Origin: an uncultured Chloroflexus sp.
GTDB lineage: Bacteria; Chloroflexota; Chloroflexia; Chloroflexales; Chloroflexaceae
Assembly (NCBI RefSeq): GCF_937951745.1
Contig: NZ_CALFBQ010000048.1
Coordinates: forward strand, 20,659 to 84,658
Length of the DNA stretch: 64,000 nucleotides
Reading direction: 5' to 3'
Part shown: positions 28,893-38,454 of the stretch, one piece after another
How positions within the stretch are numbered: the first letter of the stretch is position 1
How the letters are laid out: each line of letters begins with the position of its first letter
The notes under the pieces: generated by a model
Database searches by the model: none
The model's input: the letters and a program-made list of their open reading frames with translations, nothing else
What the model was told of the DNA's origin: nothing
Position numbers and translations under genes: made by a program

Positions 28893-29360
28893 CTAGGGGG
28901 CCAGCGGCACGACAGTGGCAACTGCCACGCCGGTGCTGAGTGCGGCCACAATATCGGGCGGCAGTGTCTGTGTCAGTAGATCGAGGATCTGTTCCATCTG
29001 GCTATTCACCATCTGATATTGCACGCCAAAGCCGGCCCCAGTCTTCACAAGGCGATTCACAAACCCCATCATCTCTTGTGCCGTGGCGCTGCGTTCGCTC
29101 GACCACTCGTAGATCACGCCCAGCAAAATCAAGAATAAAAATGGCCCTTCAAACGCCCACGTTGGTAGATCAACGCCGCCAATTTGGTTGGCAAGAATGG
29201 TAGAGAACCCCATCGAATCGCGTGCGATTTGCTCAGGATTGAGCAGATGTTGTTGTACAAGACCGCCGATCAGCACTAGCATCAACACACTGGTGAACGG
29301 GTAAGCCGACAAGGCTGGCGTGAGGCCGACCGCTTGGATGAGCGAGGTAAAGTGGATCAT
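28893..29360 (-). CDS. Small integral membrane protein, unknown
   Basis: 155 residues with about four hydrophobic stretches: the N-terminal YPFTSVLMLVLIGGLV, FEGPFLFLILLGVIYEW and a C-terminal IVAALSTGVAVATVVPLA. It resembles uncharacterised DUF4126-like proteins only in general layout, and I do not claim membership. The ATG at 29360 follows AGGAG. It is first of a two-gene unit with the zinc-ribbon membrane protein, 21 bases apart. Confidence 0.6.
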   Translation of the reverse strand: MIHFTSLIQAVGLTPALSAYPFTSVLMLVLIGGLVQQHLLNPEQIARDSMGFSTILANQIGGVDLPTWAFEGPFLFLILLGVIYEWSSERSATAQEMMGFVNRLVKTGAGFGVQYQMVNSQMEQILDLLTQTLPPDIVAALSTGVAVATVVPLAP

Positions 29361-29602
29361 ACATGCTCCTGTGTTAGAGGTTGATATCGAGAGGTGTCTG
29401 CCGATCGCAATCGCTTACCCTTTCCACTAACGAAAGATTTAACGGATGTGTTCTGGTTGTAACAAAACGTTCAATCTGTTTCAAGAATGCGATGGTATAA
29501 TGCAGTAACACAAGAGTGACACAAGCCGGCAGTACCATTGCGGCCCGCTGAAGCACACTTCCGGCTAAGTAGGCCAAATGTTTTGCAAAGGATGACAAGC
29601 GC

Positions 29603-32173
29603 TTGCCGGCTGCCATCACCTTTCCCGTTTTGCTCAAGCAATGCCGTCTTGAGCTGGGGCTGACGCAAACCCAATTAGCGGTGCGCGCCGGGATCTCGGT
29701 GTCGCTGGTGCGAAAGTACGAAACCGGCGCGCGGATGCCGCCTCGTGCCACGGCGGTGCAACTGGCGAACGCTTTGGGGTTGGCCGGTGAGGAGCGCACC
29801 GCCTTTCTTGCTGCTGCCGGTTCGCGCACGTTACCCAATGCCACCATCCAGCCCATCCCGGCGACGGCGCGTCCTCTAGCGCATCGCTTGCCAGTTGCGC
29901 CGACTCCATTACTTGGACGCGACGCCGAGATCGCTGAACTTATCCAGTTGATCGGTGCGCATACGGCCCGTTGTGTCACGTTGATCGGCCCGCCGGGAGT
30001 GGGAAAGTCGCGCTTGGCGCTGGCTGTGGCTACCGCGTTGCAGCCATCGTTTGCTGATGGCGCAGCGGTGATCGAGTTGGCGGCGCTTGATGATCCGGCA
30101 GCGGTTGCGCCATTCATCGCCGCGCGCCTTGGCGCGCAGGGTGATGAAGCTGAAGCGGCGCTGATCGCCTTGCTTGCTCAGCGTTCATTCCTGCTCGTGC
30201 TCGATAACTTCGAGCAGCTCTTGCCGGCGGCGCCGTTGATCGCGCGCTTATTGGCGGCGGCGCCGCAGTTGTCCGTTCTCATCACGAGCCGTGTGCCGCT
30301 ATGTCTGCGTGCCGAAACCCGCTTTTTGGTCAAGCCGCTGATCGTACCGGCCAACCGGCGCGTGAGCGCGGTGGCGGCAGCGCCGGCTACCCGGCTGTTT
30401 TGCGAACGCGCGGCGGCAGTGAACCCGGCGTTTGCCCTTAGCGTGGCTAATGCAGCAACGGTTGCCGCGCTTTGCCAGCGGCTCGACGGTCTGCCGTTGG
30501 CGATTGAGTTGGCTGCGGCTCACGCCGATGTGCTCGAACCGGCGGCGTTGTTGGCGAGCCTTGAGGCGGGGGTGACGGCGTTTGATAGCAGTTTTGCCGA
30601 TCTGCCGGCGCACCAGCGCTCGTTGCAGGCCACGATTGCGTGGAGTGAACGTTTGCTGGCGCCGGCAGCACGCGACAGCTTTGCTCGCTTGGGTGTGTTT
30701 CCGAGTACGTTTGACGCACCGGCAGCGGTAGCGTTGGGTGTAGACAGTCTTGACCCGCTGGTTGAGGCAGGGCTGGTGCAGGTTGAAGCAAGCGGACGGT
30801 TTCGTTTGCTCGAAACGATCCGGGTTTTCGCTGCCGAACGGTTGCAATCGCATCCTGAAGCTGCCAGTGTCTATACGTGCCACGCCGCCTATTTTGCCAA
30901 CCTTGCCGAAACGGCCGGCCTGCTGCTCGAAAGCGCAGCAGCCGCAACGACGCTGAATCAACTCGATGCTGAGCTACCGAATTTACGTGCAGCGATTCGC
31001 TGGTCGTTGACCGCCGACAACGGGATGGTGGCAGCGCGAATCACCGCGGCGCTGCGCGTTTACTGGCTGAGCCGGCGCGCAGTCTACGCGGGGCGTTTGG
31101 TCGAACCACTGTTGATGTCTGGGTCAGCGCAAGCCATCCCGCCTGCATTGCGCGGACGTGCACTGATTACGGTTGGCTATCTTGCCTCGCAGCAGGGTGC
31201 GTTACATGCCGGTGATCTGCTTGCCCAAGGGATTGCGCTGGCACGCCAAGCAGGGCAAGAGGCCGATGTGGCGCAGGGCTTAGCCTACCAAGGCATGCTC
31301 AACCGCTTCCCCGGCAATCTGGAGCGCTATGCAACCATCCTCAACGAAGCGATTATGATTGCCCGGCGCAGCAATGCGCCGGCTCCTTTAGCGTATGCGC
31401 TTAATCAGCTCGGCGTCGGGTATTGCACCCATGGCCATTACCACAAAGCATTGCCTATGCTGCGCGAAGCGGTTGATCTGGTGACGCACAATGGCGATCA
31501 GATCATGGTGTGGCGCTACCGGTGCGATGTGGCCGAAGCGTTGCGTTCATACGGCGACCTATCGCCGGCGCGCCGGATGTTTGCCGGCCTGATTGCACAA
31601 TTAACTGCTGGTGGTGACGCGATGGCGTTGTGGGAAGCGCATCTGCGCCTCGCCAGCATCGATCTGGAAGAGGGAGCGATCACAGCGGCGGAACGCAACC
31701 TTGCCGCCGCCAGTGCGATCATCACCGAGATGAGCATTTCCTATGGTCGGGTCAGCCTGTTGCGACACAGTGGCTATCTCGCGATCGCCGCCGGGAGGCA
31801 TGAAGCTGCATTAATCAATCTCAGCTCCGCGCAACGGGAAGCCTGCAAAGTATACCTGCCAGAAGAGTTGTCTGCTGCGCTGATCGGGCTTGCCTATCTG
31901 CACCGCAACGCAGATCGCCGGCGCGCCGCTCGACAGTGTGGTGCGGGTGAAGGTATCCTTACCCGCTACCAGCTCCGCCGTGATCGGCAGGCCGAATGGT
32001 TGCGGCAAGCGGTACGGGAAACGTTCACTCCATCTGAACACGAGCTAGCAAACGAAGCGGCGCAAACGGTAATCAATAGCTTGCCCCAGCTTGCGTTTAT
32101 CAGTGTGGTAGAGGCTCGTGACATGGTGCGGTTAGATCGCGTCATCGCCGCTGCGTTACGAGGAGCGCCGTAG
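29603..32173 (+). CDS. XRE-type regulator with STAND ATPase and TPR repeats
   Basis: An 856-residue signal-transduction ATPase. Residues ~8-65 are an XRE helix-turn-helix (LGLTQTQLAVRAGISVSLVRKYETGARMPP). A NB-ARC/STAND ATPase follows, with Walker A LIGPPGVGKSRLAL (about 129-142), Walker B FLLVLDNFEQL and the sensor motif LITSRVPL, then a winged-helix region (HQRSLQATIAWSERLL). The C-terminal ~450 residues are TPR-like helical repeats, probably the ligand or partner sensor. The TTG start at 29603 follows AAAGGA; no in-frame ATG is better. This layout is common in Chloroflexota and Actinobacteria, where targets are mostly unknown. The downstream neighbour is a convergent two-component system. 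Confidence 0.85.
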   Translation: MPAAITFPVLLKQCRLELGLTQTQLAVRAGISVSLVRKYETGARMPPRATAVQLANALGLAGEERTAFLAAAGSRTLPNATIQPIPATARPLAHRLPVAPTPLLGRDAEIAELIQLIGAHTARCVTLIGPPGVGKSRLALAVATALQPSFADGAAVIELAALDDPAAVAPFIAARLGAQGDEAEAALIALLAQRSFLLVLDNFEQLLPAAPLIARLLAAAPQLSVLITSRVPLCLRAETRFLVKPLIVPANRRVSAVAAAPATRLFCERAAAVNPAFALSVANAATVAALCQRLDGLPLAIELAAAHADVLEPAALLASLEAGVTAFDSSFADLPAHQRSLQATIAWSERLLAPAARDSFARLGVFPSTFDAPAAVALGVDSLDPLVEAGLVQVEASGRFRLLETIRVFAAERLQSHPEAASVYTCHAAYFANLAETAGLLLESAAAATTLNQLDAELPNLRAAIRWSLTADNGMVAARITAALRVYWLSRRAVYAGRLVEPLLMSGSAQAIPPALRGRALITVGYLASQQGALHAGDLLAQGIALARQAGQEADVAQGLAYQGMLNRFPGNLERYATILNEAIMIARRSNAPAPLAYALNQLGVGYCTHGHYHKALPMLREAVDLVTHNGDQIMVWRYRCDVAEALRSYGDLSPARRMFAGLIAQLTAGGDAMALWEAHLRLASIDLEEGAITAAERNLAAASAIITEMSISYGRVSLLRHSGYLAIAAGRHEAALINLSSAQREACKVYLPEELSAALIGLAYLHRNADRRRAARQCGAGEGILTRYQLRRDRQAEWLRQAVRETFTPSEHELANEAAQTVINSLPQLAFISVVEARDMVRLDRVIAAALRGAP

Positions 32174-32190
32174 GTACATTGCACCGCAAT
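32163..32190. terminator. Probable convergent hairpin
   Basis: Around 32171-32199, TAGGTACATTGC and GCAATGTCCCTA pair with one internal mismatch, overlapping the 3' ends of the convergent regulator genes. It is a plausible bidirectional terminator without a strong T-run; boundaries are approximate. Confidence 0.35.
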
Positions 32191-32194
32191 GTCC

Positions 32195-32908
32195 CTACTC
32201 AAGCGGTTGCGAATAACCCATCTTAATCCACCCCTTTTTAATTGCCACAATTACCGCCATCGTGCGGTCATTGACCTGCAACTTAGAGAGGATGGAGGTG
32301 ATATGATTTTTGACCGTCTGGCCGCTAATGCTCAGCTCGTTGGCAATCTCTTTGTTGGAAAGGCCGCGGGCAATGCAATCGAGAATCTCAATTTCGCGCG
32401 AGGTCAGCGGGGCAAACAAATTCGCGCTGTCCTCTTCGTCGGTGGCGGCCAGTTCGCGGAATTGGTGCAGCACCCGCGCCGCGACGTTGGGCCGGGCCAG
32501 CACTGCATCGTTGATCAGATAACGCCCGCGGGCGACCTCGCGGATCATTTGCACCAGCTCTTCCGGGCTAATATCTTTGGATGTAAAGGCAGCCGCACCG
32601 ACCTTAATTGCCTGAAATAATTGATCATCGTCTTCATAAACACTCAGCACGATGATGCCGGTGCGCGGCTCGCGGCGCTTAATCACCCGCGCCACCTCCA
32701 ACCCGTTCAAGCCGGGTAGGTTAATATCGACCAGCACCACATCGGGCATCAGGCGTTCGGTCAGCTTGATCGCCTCTTGGCCGTTCTCAGCCTCGCCGAT
32801 CACCTCAATATCGGATGCACTCTCTAAACTCCAGCGGATCCCCTGCCGGAAGAGCGGGTGGTCATCAATCACTAATACTCTGACCTTTGATGATAATGGC
32901 GCTGTCAC
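32195..32908 (-). CDS. NarL/LuxR-family response regulator
   Basis: 237-residue DNA-binding response regulator. The receiver domain has the acidic pair DDH, phospho-Asp in VVLVDINLPG, Ser in IIVLSVYED and Lys in AFTSKDIS. The C-terminal LuxR helix-turn-helix is LTSREIEILDCIARGLSNKEIANELSISGQTVKNHI (about 170-206). The ATG at 32908 lies 19 bases after the stop of the histidine kinase gene, so the pair is one operon and almost certainly a cognate system. The signal is unknown. Confidence 0.94.
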   Translation of the reverse strand: MTAPLSSKVRVLVIDDHPLFRQGIRWSLESASDIEVIGEAENGQEAIKLTERLMPDVVLVDINLPGLNGLEVARVIKRREPRTGIIVLSVYEDDDQLFQAIKVGAAAFTSKDISPEELVQMIREVARGRYLINDAVLARPNVAARVLHQFRELAATDEEDSANLFAPLTSREIEILDCIARGLSNKEIANELSISGQTVKNHITSILSKLQVNDRTMAVIVAIKKGWIKMGYSQPLE

Positions 32909-32927
32909 GCATGACTCCTCGGATAAC

Positions 32928-33959
32928 TCAACCCGGTTGCGGCAATGACATCGTCACTTGCACTTCGGTGCCGGCGCCACGCCGGGTCGTGACGGTTAGT
33001 TGCGCGCCGATCAGCTCGGCCCGTTCGCGCATGCTTGTCAACCCCCAGCTCTCGCGTCCGGCGCGCCGAACGACTTCACGCAGATCAAAGCCGGGTCCTT
33101 CATCACGGATCGACAGATGCAAGCGTCCGCCGCGAGCTAACAAGGTGACCCGAACTGGCGCGCCGCGGGCATGTTTGCGCGCATTCTGCAAGGCCTCTTG
33201 CACGATGCGGTAGAGCACGATCTCGGTTTCAGCCGGCAAGCGCGGCAACGGATCGGCTTCAAACACGACCGGATTGCTTACCGTGTCGCGGTAGCGACGG
33301 ATGTATTCGTGCAGCGCCGGCACCAGACCTTGTTCTTCCAACTTACCCGGACGGAGATCGGCGATAAAGCTGCGCACTTCACGCAAGCCCTCGCGCACGT
33401 TATCACCGAGCTGGCTAAGGATCGAGCCGAGCTGTTCCAGCTTCTGCTCTTGGAGCAGATTTTGGCAGACTTCGACCCCCATCAGTGCATTAGCCAGCAC
33501 TTGCGCCGGCCCGTCATGCACTTCGCGCGCCAGTCGGATGCGCTCTTCCTCGCGACCCTTAATGACTTGCGCCCGCAACGCCTGCACCCACGGATCGGCA
33601 GCCACGCCTTCCACATTGCGGGTAAGGGTGGTGCTACTCATCTCGATTTGGCGGATAAGTTGGTCGAGTTGGCGGAGCGACCGGCGCAATTCGGCTTCAG
33701 CTTCAGCCGCGGTGGCGTGTTCGGCTCGCAATTGCTTGACCCGCGCCGCGATAGCAACGGTGGATAAGCCGTGTTCACGAGCAAACTGCTCTTGTACCAC
33801 TGCTTCATCGAGTTGGCGCGAAAGTTGGCGCGCACGCTGAACCACGCCTTCTTGCTGTTGCAAGGCGGCGTGGTAGAGTTCGCGCAATCCGGCAAGTTGG
33901 GCGGCAACAATGGCTGTAGCGCGCTCGAGAAGGGCGGCTGGCTCCGTACTCAAAGGCAT
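32928..33959 (-). CDS. Cytoplasmic sensor histidine kinase (DegS/NarX type)
   Basis: 343 residues, no membrane segment. The N-terminal ~120 residues are coiled coil (QQQEGVVQRARQLSRQLDE onward), as in Bacillus DegS. The HisKA_3 dimerisation motif with phospho-acceptor His is RIRLAREVHDGPAQVLANAL (about 138-157), and a HATPase domain follows with QEALQNARKHARG (N box), RDEGPGFD (G1) and WGLTSMRERAELIGA (G2). It is the first gene of the kinase-regulator operon and reads from about 34.0 kb on the minus strand. A soluble kinase implies an intracellular signal. Confidence 0.93.
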   Translation of the reverse strand: MPLSTEPAALLERATAIVAAQLAGLRELYHAALQQQEGVVQRARQLSRQLDEAVVQEQFAREHGLSTVAIAARVKQLRAEHATAAEAEAELRRSLRQLDQLIRQIEMSSTTLTRNVEGVAADPWVQALRAQVIKGREEERIRLAREVHDGPAQVLANALMGVEVCQNLLQEQKLEQLGSILSQLGDNVREGLREVRSFIADLRPGKLEEQGLVPALHEYIRRYRDTVSNPVVFEADPLPRLPAETEIVLYRIVQEALQNARKHARGAPVRVTLLARGGRLHLSIRDEGPGFDLREVVRRAGRESWGLTSMRERAELIGAQLTVTTRRGAGTEVQVTMSLPQPG

Positions 33960-34281
33960 ACTCCCACAACCAATCGTTTTGATGGTGTAAGTATAGCACG
34001 CAACTGGCCGGCAATGAAGCAGGCAAGATGATCAAACATTCATCTTACACCGCTTGTCCTTGCGCGCCGAGCGGTGCATGGCTGCCTTTCGTTCCTCGAT
34101 GTTATTGCGAGCCGCCGCAGACGGCGAAGCGATCTCCCGCGCGGATGGGACGCCTGAGCGGGTTAGTTTCGCTGAAACGGGAGACTGCTTTGGTTGGGCG
34201 GCGCCAGCTCCGCTGGATGCCGTTGCTCCCTCGCAGACAAAGTAGCATGCGGTGACTTCTGCACGGCCTGTTGAGCCGTCG
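33960..34281. other. Intergenic with dispersed repeat
   Basis: About 320 bases between the kinase gene start and the S9 peptidase gene end. Most of it is the repeat listed separately. The part nearest 33960 must contain the kinase promoter, but no clear boxes are seen. Confidence 0.5.
34098..34246. repeat. Dispersed palindromic repeat (same family as 17.1 kb)
   Basis: Left half TATTGCGAGCCGCCGCAGAC ... GCGATCTCCC and right half GGGAGACTGCTTTGG ... GCTCCCTCGCAGACAAAG form a large imperfect palindrome with the same half-unit order as the repeat at 17.1-17.4 kb. Non-coding, no transposase. Confidence 0.65.
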
Positions 34282-36171
34282 TCACACTACCGGCGTAAAG
34301 CCAAGCACCTCACCATAAAACGCCAGTTCGCGTTCGATGGCGGTGATAATATTTTCGGCCTTGCGGAAGCCGTGCTGTTCGCCGGGGAAGGGCACGTACT
34401 CGGTGCGGATGCCGCGCGCACGGAGCGCCTCGTACATCGCTTCTGATTGGGCCGGCGGCACTACTTTGTCTTCTAGCCCTTGAAAGAAGATGACCGGTGA
34501 CCTGATCTGATGGGCATGGTAAAGTGGTGAACGAGCATGATAGAGGTCGGCTCGCTCTGGGTAGGGGCCGATCAGACGGTCAAGGTAGCGCGACTCGAAC
34601 TTGTGCGTGTCGCGAGCTAGTGCCGCTAGGTCGGCGACACCGAAGTGGCTCGCCCCGGCCCGGAAGGTGTGGTGGAAGGCAAGCGCCGCCAAGACGGTGA
34701 ACCCGCCAGCGCTACCGCCGGTGATCAGTAATCGTTCGGGATCAGCTTTGCCGCTGGCCGCGAGAAACTGTGCGCCGGCGACGCAGTCTTCGACATCGAC
34801 AATTCCCCATCGACCGTCGAGCAGTTCACGGTAGGCGCGGCCAAAACCGGTGCTGCCGCCATAATTCACATCGAGCACCCCAATCCCTCGGCTCGTCCAG
34901 TATTGAATCGAGAGACGCAAGGTGGGGTAGGCGGCGGCAGTCGGCCCGCCGTGGATCATTACCAGTAGTGGTGGCCGTTCCCCTTCTGGGGCGATGAAGT
35001 CAGGGTTGTGTGGCGGGTAAAAGATGCCGTAGGCGGTGCGGCCGTTGGCGCTTGGAAAGCTGATCACTTCGGGCAGTGAGAGGTACGCCGGATCAACCGG
35101 CAGCTCGCCGCTGCTCCGGATTGGTGTGAGCGCGCGGTTATTTACATCGAGCAGGAAGAGCGTTGCCGGTAGTGTTGGTGAACTGCCAATGAAGACTACA
35201 CGATCACCAGCGCCATTGACAATATTGATCACCGAGACCGGCACTTCGATTGGCTCGGCACTGCCGTCTCGCCCTATCACCACCATTTGCCAACGGCTCT
35301 GCTGGCAGAACGATGCTAGGATACGTCCGTCAGGCAACGGTAGATAGGTACGCATGCCCAACTGCCAAAGCGGCTGGCCGAACTCGGCTTCTCGCGGGTA
35401 AAGCGGGATGGCGTTGCCGTCGAGATCGAGCCGGTACAGGTTCCACCAGCCGCTGCGTTCAGCCACCACCAACAAGCTGCCATCAGCAGCCCATTCCGGC
35501 TGAAAGCACGTATCGCCGGCGCCGCCGGCTAATCGGCGCGCCGTTCCCAGACTGCCATCGGCCAAGATCGGCGCCACCCACAACTCAGCGGCGTCCCACG
35601 GCATATTGGGATGATCCCACGCCAGCCATGCCAGCCATGCCCCATCGGGACTCAGGCGCGGCGCGGCCACGAAGTCGCGTCCGGTGAGTAATGGTGTCGT
35701 CGCGCCGTTGGCTAGATCCACCGCCACCAGATAGTTCTGGGCTTCACCATCACCGCGGTGATCTTCCCCAATTGCAATCAACCGGTTATGCGCCCGATCC
35801 ACAACCATTTCGGCGAAGCGTAAGCCTGCCGGTGTGCCGAGCGGTACCGGCGCCGCGCCGGGAAGCTGGCGGTAGAGGGTCTGATCACTAAACTCAACAA
35901 AGAAAACTTCACCCTGATCGACCACATAGCTGAGACCGCCGTACTCATGAACAAGAGTACGCACGTTCATACCGGTTGGGGTCACATCGCTGATCGTGCC
36001 GTCAGCGGCACGGCGCACGAGCACATTCCGCCCACCCTCTTGCGGACGTCCTTCGATCCAGTAGATATCAGTGCCATCAATCTGCGGCCAACTGAGGCTT
36101 ACCTGCTTGGCGACGAGCAGAGCGGCGGTAATCGGCGAACGCCAACTGCCGTAGGGTGCGATCTGGGCCAT
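34282..36171 (-). CDS. S9 family serine peptidase (acylaminoacyl-peptidase-like)
   Basis: A 629-residue prolyl-oligopeptidase-family enzyme that trims short peptides in the cytoplasm. Residues ~1-370 form a seven-bladed beta-propeller with TolB/DPP-like repeats ([20 protein letters not shown]). The alpha/beta-hydrolase domain follows: oxyanion region HGGPTAAAY, catalytic Ser in GGSAGGF, Asp in [10 protein letters not shown] and His in GEQHGF. No signal peptide is visible. It reads alone on the minus strand. Likely dipeptidyl- or acylaminoacyl-peptidase activity; the exact specificity cannot be read. Confidence 0.9.
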   Translation of the reverse strand: MAQIAPYGSWRSPITAALLVAKQVSLSWPQIDGTDIYWIEGRPQEGGRNVLVRRAADGTISDVTPTGMNVRTLVHEYGGLSYVVDQGEVFFVEFSDQTLYRQLPGAAPVPLGTPAGLRFAEMVVDRAHNRLIAIGEDHRGDGEAQNYLVAVDLANGATTPLLTGRDFVAAPRLSPDGAWLAWLAWDHPNMPWDAAELWVAPILADGSLGTARRLAGGAGDTCFQPEWAADGSLLVVAERSGWWNLYRLDLDGNAIPLYPREAEFGQPLWQLGMRTYLPLPDGRILASFCQQSRWQMVVIGRDGSAEPIEVPVSVINIVNGAGDRVVFIGSSPTLPATLFLLDVNNRALTPIRSSGELPVDPAYLSLPEVISFPSANGRTAYGIFYPPHNPDFIAPEGERPPLLVMIHGGPTAAAYPTLRLSIQYWTSRGIGVLDVNYGGSTGFGRAYRELLDGRWGIVDVEDCVAGAQFLAASGKADPERLLITGGSAGGFTVLAALAFHHTFRAGASHFGVADLAALARDTHKFESRYLDRLIGPYPERADLYHARSPLYHAHQIRSPVIFFQGLEDKVVPPAQSEAMYEALRARGIRTEYVPFPGEQHGFRKAENIITAIERELAFYGEVLGFTPVV

Positions 36172-36243
36172 ACGTATTCCTTGCCAATATCAGAATGTTT
36201 CTCCTTGCATCATAACACAAAGCGCTAGATTTGGTGAATTGCA

Positions 36244-37737
36244 TTAACTTGCTCGTATGTCTGCCCGATCTGGCCGCCGCCATAGCCAATAGCCGCCAAT
36301 CAGGGCATAACCTGCCAGCAACAGCCAGAGTGGGAAGGACGGCACAGCAAGCGCCGCCCATGCCGGTTGGGCCAGCACCAGCGCCGTATTGCTGATCCAG
36401 CTCAGCGGCAGCCATGCGATGATCGCTAGCCACTTGCCAAGCGGCAACCAGATCAACCCGCCGATCAATGCCGCCATTCCCAACAGCATCGCCACCGGCA
36501 CTACCGGCACAATCAGGATATTGGCCAACGGTGCAACCAGCGAGAGATTACCGAAGTGGTAGAGCATCAGCGGCATTGTCAGCACTTGCGCCGCCAAGGT
36601 TGCGGTGAGCGCCTCGCGTACTGCTGCCAACGCGGGGTGTGCCAGCCAGCGCACCCCATCAAGCCAGTGTTCCACCGGTTTACCAAATGCAAACAGGCTC
36701 GCCGTAGCCAACACCGAGAGTTGAAAGCCGAGATCCCAGAGGGTATGCGGGTTGATCAACGTCAACAGCCAGCAAGTGGTCAACAACAACCGCCACGGCT
36801 CGCTCTGCCGCTCGGCGGTGCGGGCCAAGAGAGCGAGACTAGCCATCATCGCTGCCCGCACGACTGCCGCCGAAGCGCCGGTGAAACCGGCATAGATCCA
36901 CATCACGGCTAGACTAAGCCAAAAGGCTGACCATGGTCGCAGGCGAGTGAGTTTGGCCAGTGCTGCCAGTGCCGCCGCGACGATGGTAAAGTTCCAGCCC
37001 GACACAACTAAGATGTGCGAGGTGCCGGTAGTAGCGAAAGCTGTGCGGGCCGCTTCCGGCAGACCGGCCTGAATACCGAGCAGAATCCCGATTGCCAGCG
37101 CCGCTTGTGGTTCGGGCAAGAGGCGCAGCACGGTACGCCGGCACTGCTCGCGAAACTGGCTGATCTGGGCCAACCCCCACGCCGGTTCACGCGCAGCCAA
37201 TGTCTTGATAGTGGTAGGCTGGTTAAGGAGCACAAAGATGTTCCGGCGCGCAAGGTAGGCGCGGTAATCAAACTCTCCCGGACGTTGGGCAGGGCGGGGC
37301 AAGGTCAGCCTACCGCTGATCTGCAAGCGATCCCCCGGATAGTACGGGGGGTAGGGTGGGGCGCGCACCAGCACACGGCCCTCTGCCGGGGCCAACTGTC
37401 CGTCAGGGCCGGCGTGAGAAACGCTGATGACCACTTGCTGGCCGGTATCATCGCGGCGTGGCTCTTCCGCAACGCCGCCGACCAGCATCACCTCATCAGC
37501 GCTAGCCCAGCGCTCGATATGGTGCGGGCCGAGCAAGGGTTGGGCAACGTGGTAGCGCATGCCACCCAGCGCCAAACACATCGCCGCCAGCGCTACCCAG
37601 CGCCAGCGGCGATGAACAACAACGACACCTACCCCCGCCGCACCGGCTGCTAGTGCAAACCAGTGTAGCGGCAAGGCAACAACTCCAGCTAACGTGATCC
37701 CGATCAACCAACCCAGCGCCAGTCGAATCAGATTCAT
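36244..37737 (-). CDS. comEC: ComEC/Rec2-family competence protein, short form
   Basis: Membrane channel that carries single-stranded DNA into the cell in natural transformation. It has N-terminal hydrophobic segments, an OB-like DUF4131 region (GRVLVRAPPYPPYYPGDRLQISGRL) and the Competence domain with ATGTSHILVVSGWNFTIVAAAL, the hallmark H-(L/I)-VVSG motif, plus many helices. At 497 residues it lacks the C-terminal metallo-beta-lactamase nuclease domain of full ComEC (~750-800), so it ends after the Competence domain like some short homologues. The marR gene lies 86 bases upstream on the same strand. No other transformation gene is nearby. Confidence 0.87.
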   Translation of the reverse strand: MNLIRLALGWLIGITLAGVVALPLHWFALAAGAAGVGVVVVHRRWRWVALAAMCLALGGMRYHVAQPLLGPHHIERWASADEVMLVGGVAEEPRRDDTGQQVVISVSHAGPDGQLAPAEGRVLVRAPPYPPYYPGDRLQISGRLTLPRPAQRPGEFDYRAYLARRNIFVLLNQPTTIKTLAAREPAWGLAQISQFREQCRRTVLRLLPEPQAALAIGILLGIQAGLPEAARTAFATTGTSHILVVSGWNFTIVAAALAALAKLTRLRPWSAFWLSLAVMWIYAGFTGASAAVVRAAMMASLALLARTAERQSEPWRLLLTTCWLLTLINPHTLWDLGFQLSVLATASLFAFGKPVEHWLDGVRWLAHPALAAVREALTATLAAQVLTMPLMLYHFGNLSLVAPLANILIVPVVPVAMLLGMAALIGGLIWLPLGKWLAIIAWLPLSWISNTALVLAQPAWAALAVPSFPLWLLLAGYALIGGYWLWRRPDRADIRAS

Positions 37738-37823
37738 GCCATCTTGCCTGTTGTCAAAGCAGCGGTATCATGAAGAATACTGTTTGAAAACAGGCAAAGG
37801 ATTCGCAGACTAGGAGGAAACAG

Positions 37824-38294
37824 CTATGTTTCGGCTTCGACGGCTTGCTGGGCCGCTAAATCGGCGGCCAACCCATCCCGTAGTTTTAACAGCAGGCGGG
37901 TGAGCTGCTCTTGCTCTTCCGGGTCAAGCAGATTCATTCGGCGCTCGACCGCTGCGTTGTGCATTGCCAGCGCCTCGGCGCGCACCGCCGCGCCGCGCGG
38001 CGTGAGGATCAGTCGCTGCGCCCGCCGATCATCAGGATCGGGATTGCGCCGCACTAATCCGTCGCGCTCGAGCCGATCGACGAGCCGGGTGATCGTGCTT
38101 TTGACACAGAGCAGTTTCGCACCCACATCGGTCAGTCGCTGACCCTGCTCGAGATCAAGCTGCAACAGCAAATTGAACTCGAGCGGCGTCAGGTTGGTAT
38201 GCGCTAACGCGCGTCGGTCGCCGTCATCCAGCAGGACGTAGACATCATGGATAAGCTGGTGCGGCAAATGGGAGCGAACGTCGTGTTGTTTCAT
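37824..38294 (-). CDS. MarR-family transcriptional regulator
   Basis: A 156-residue winged-helix dimer-type repressor. Core motifs are TPLEFNLLLQLDLEQGQRLTDVGAKL (helices 2-3), STITRLVDRLERDGLVRRNPDPDDRRAQRLILTPRG (recognition helix and wing with the typical DPxDRR) and a helical C-terminal dimer region. I take the ATG at 38294. Upstream in-frame Met codons at 38318 and 38312 would put the operator palindrome inside the gene. It is divergent from cfa and lies upstream of comEC, so it may control both itself and cfa. Confidence 0.88.
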   Translation of the reverse strand: MKQHDVRSHLPHQLIHDVYVLLDDGDRRALAHTNLTPLEFNLLLQLDLEQGQRLTDVGAKLLCVKSTITRLVDRLERDGLVRRNPDPDDRRAQRLILTPRGAAVRAEALAMHNAAVERRMNLLDPEEQEQLTRLLLKLRDGLAADLAAQQAVEAET

Positions 38295-38305
38295 AATAGT
38301 AAACC

Positions 38306-38317
38306 TGCACATGTGCA
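38306..38317. promoter_or_regulatory. 12-bp palindrome, likely MarR operator
   Basis: TGCACATGTGCA is a perfect palindrome between the marR promoter and the marR ATG, where a bound repressor would block elongation or initiation. MarR proteins bind such inverted repeats in their own promoters. The site is 138 bases upstream of cfa. Confidence 0.5.
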
Positions 38318-38335
38318 ATCATTTTCTTTGCAAGC

Positions 38336-38364
38336 AGTATACCGCTCTTGTAAGGGGGTGACAA
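38336..38364 (-). promoter_or_regulatory. marR promoter
   Basis: On the minus strand, TTGTCA (38364-38359), a 17-base spacer and TATACT (38341-38336). The predicted start lies 10-15 bases before the operator palindrome. Confidence 0.6.
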
Positions 38365-38454
38365 GTAGTGAACTGATACCATAGGTGAATATGCGGCAAG
38401 CGACAGTTGCGAAGCACGTTCAATCGTTTGGCCTGCATCTAGAAGGAGGGTGCT

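Noticed and set aside
30299..30961. Minus-strand open frames inside the STAND regulator gene
   Set aside because: Arg/Gln/His-rich shadow translation of a GC-rich gene, without start signals.
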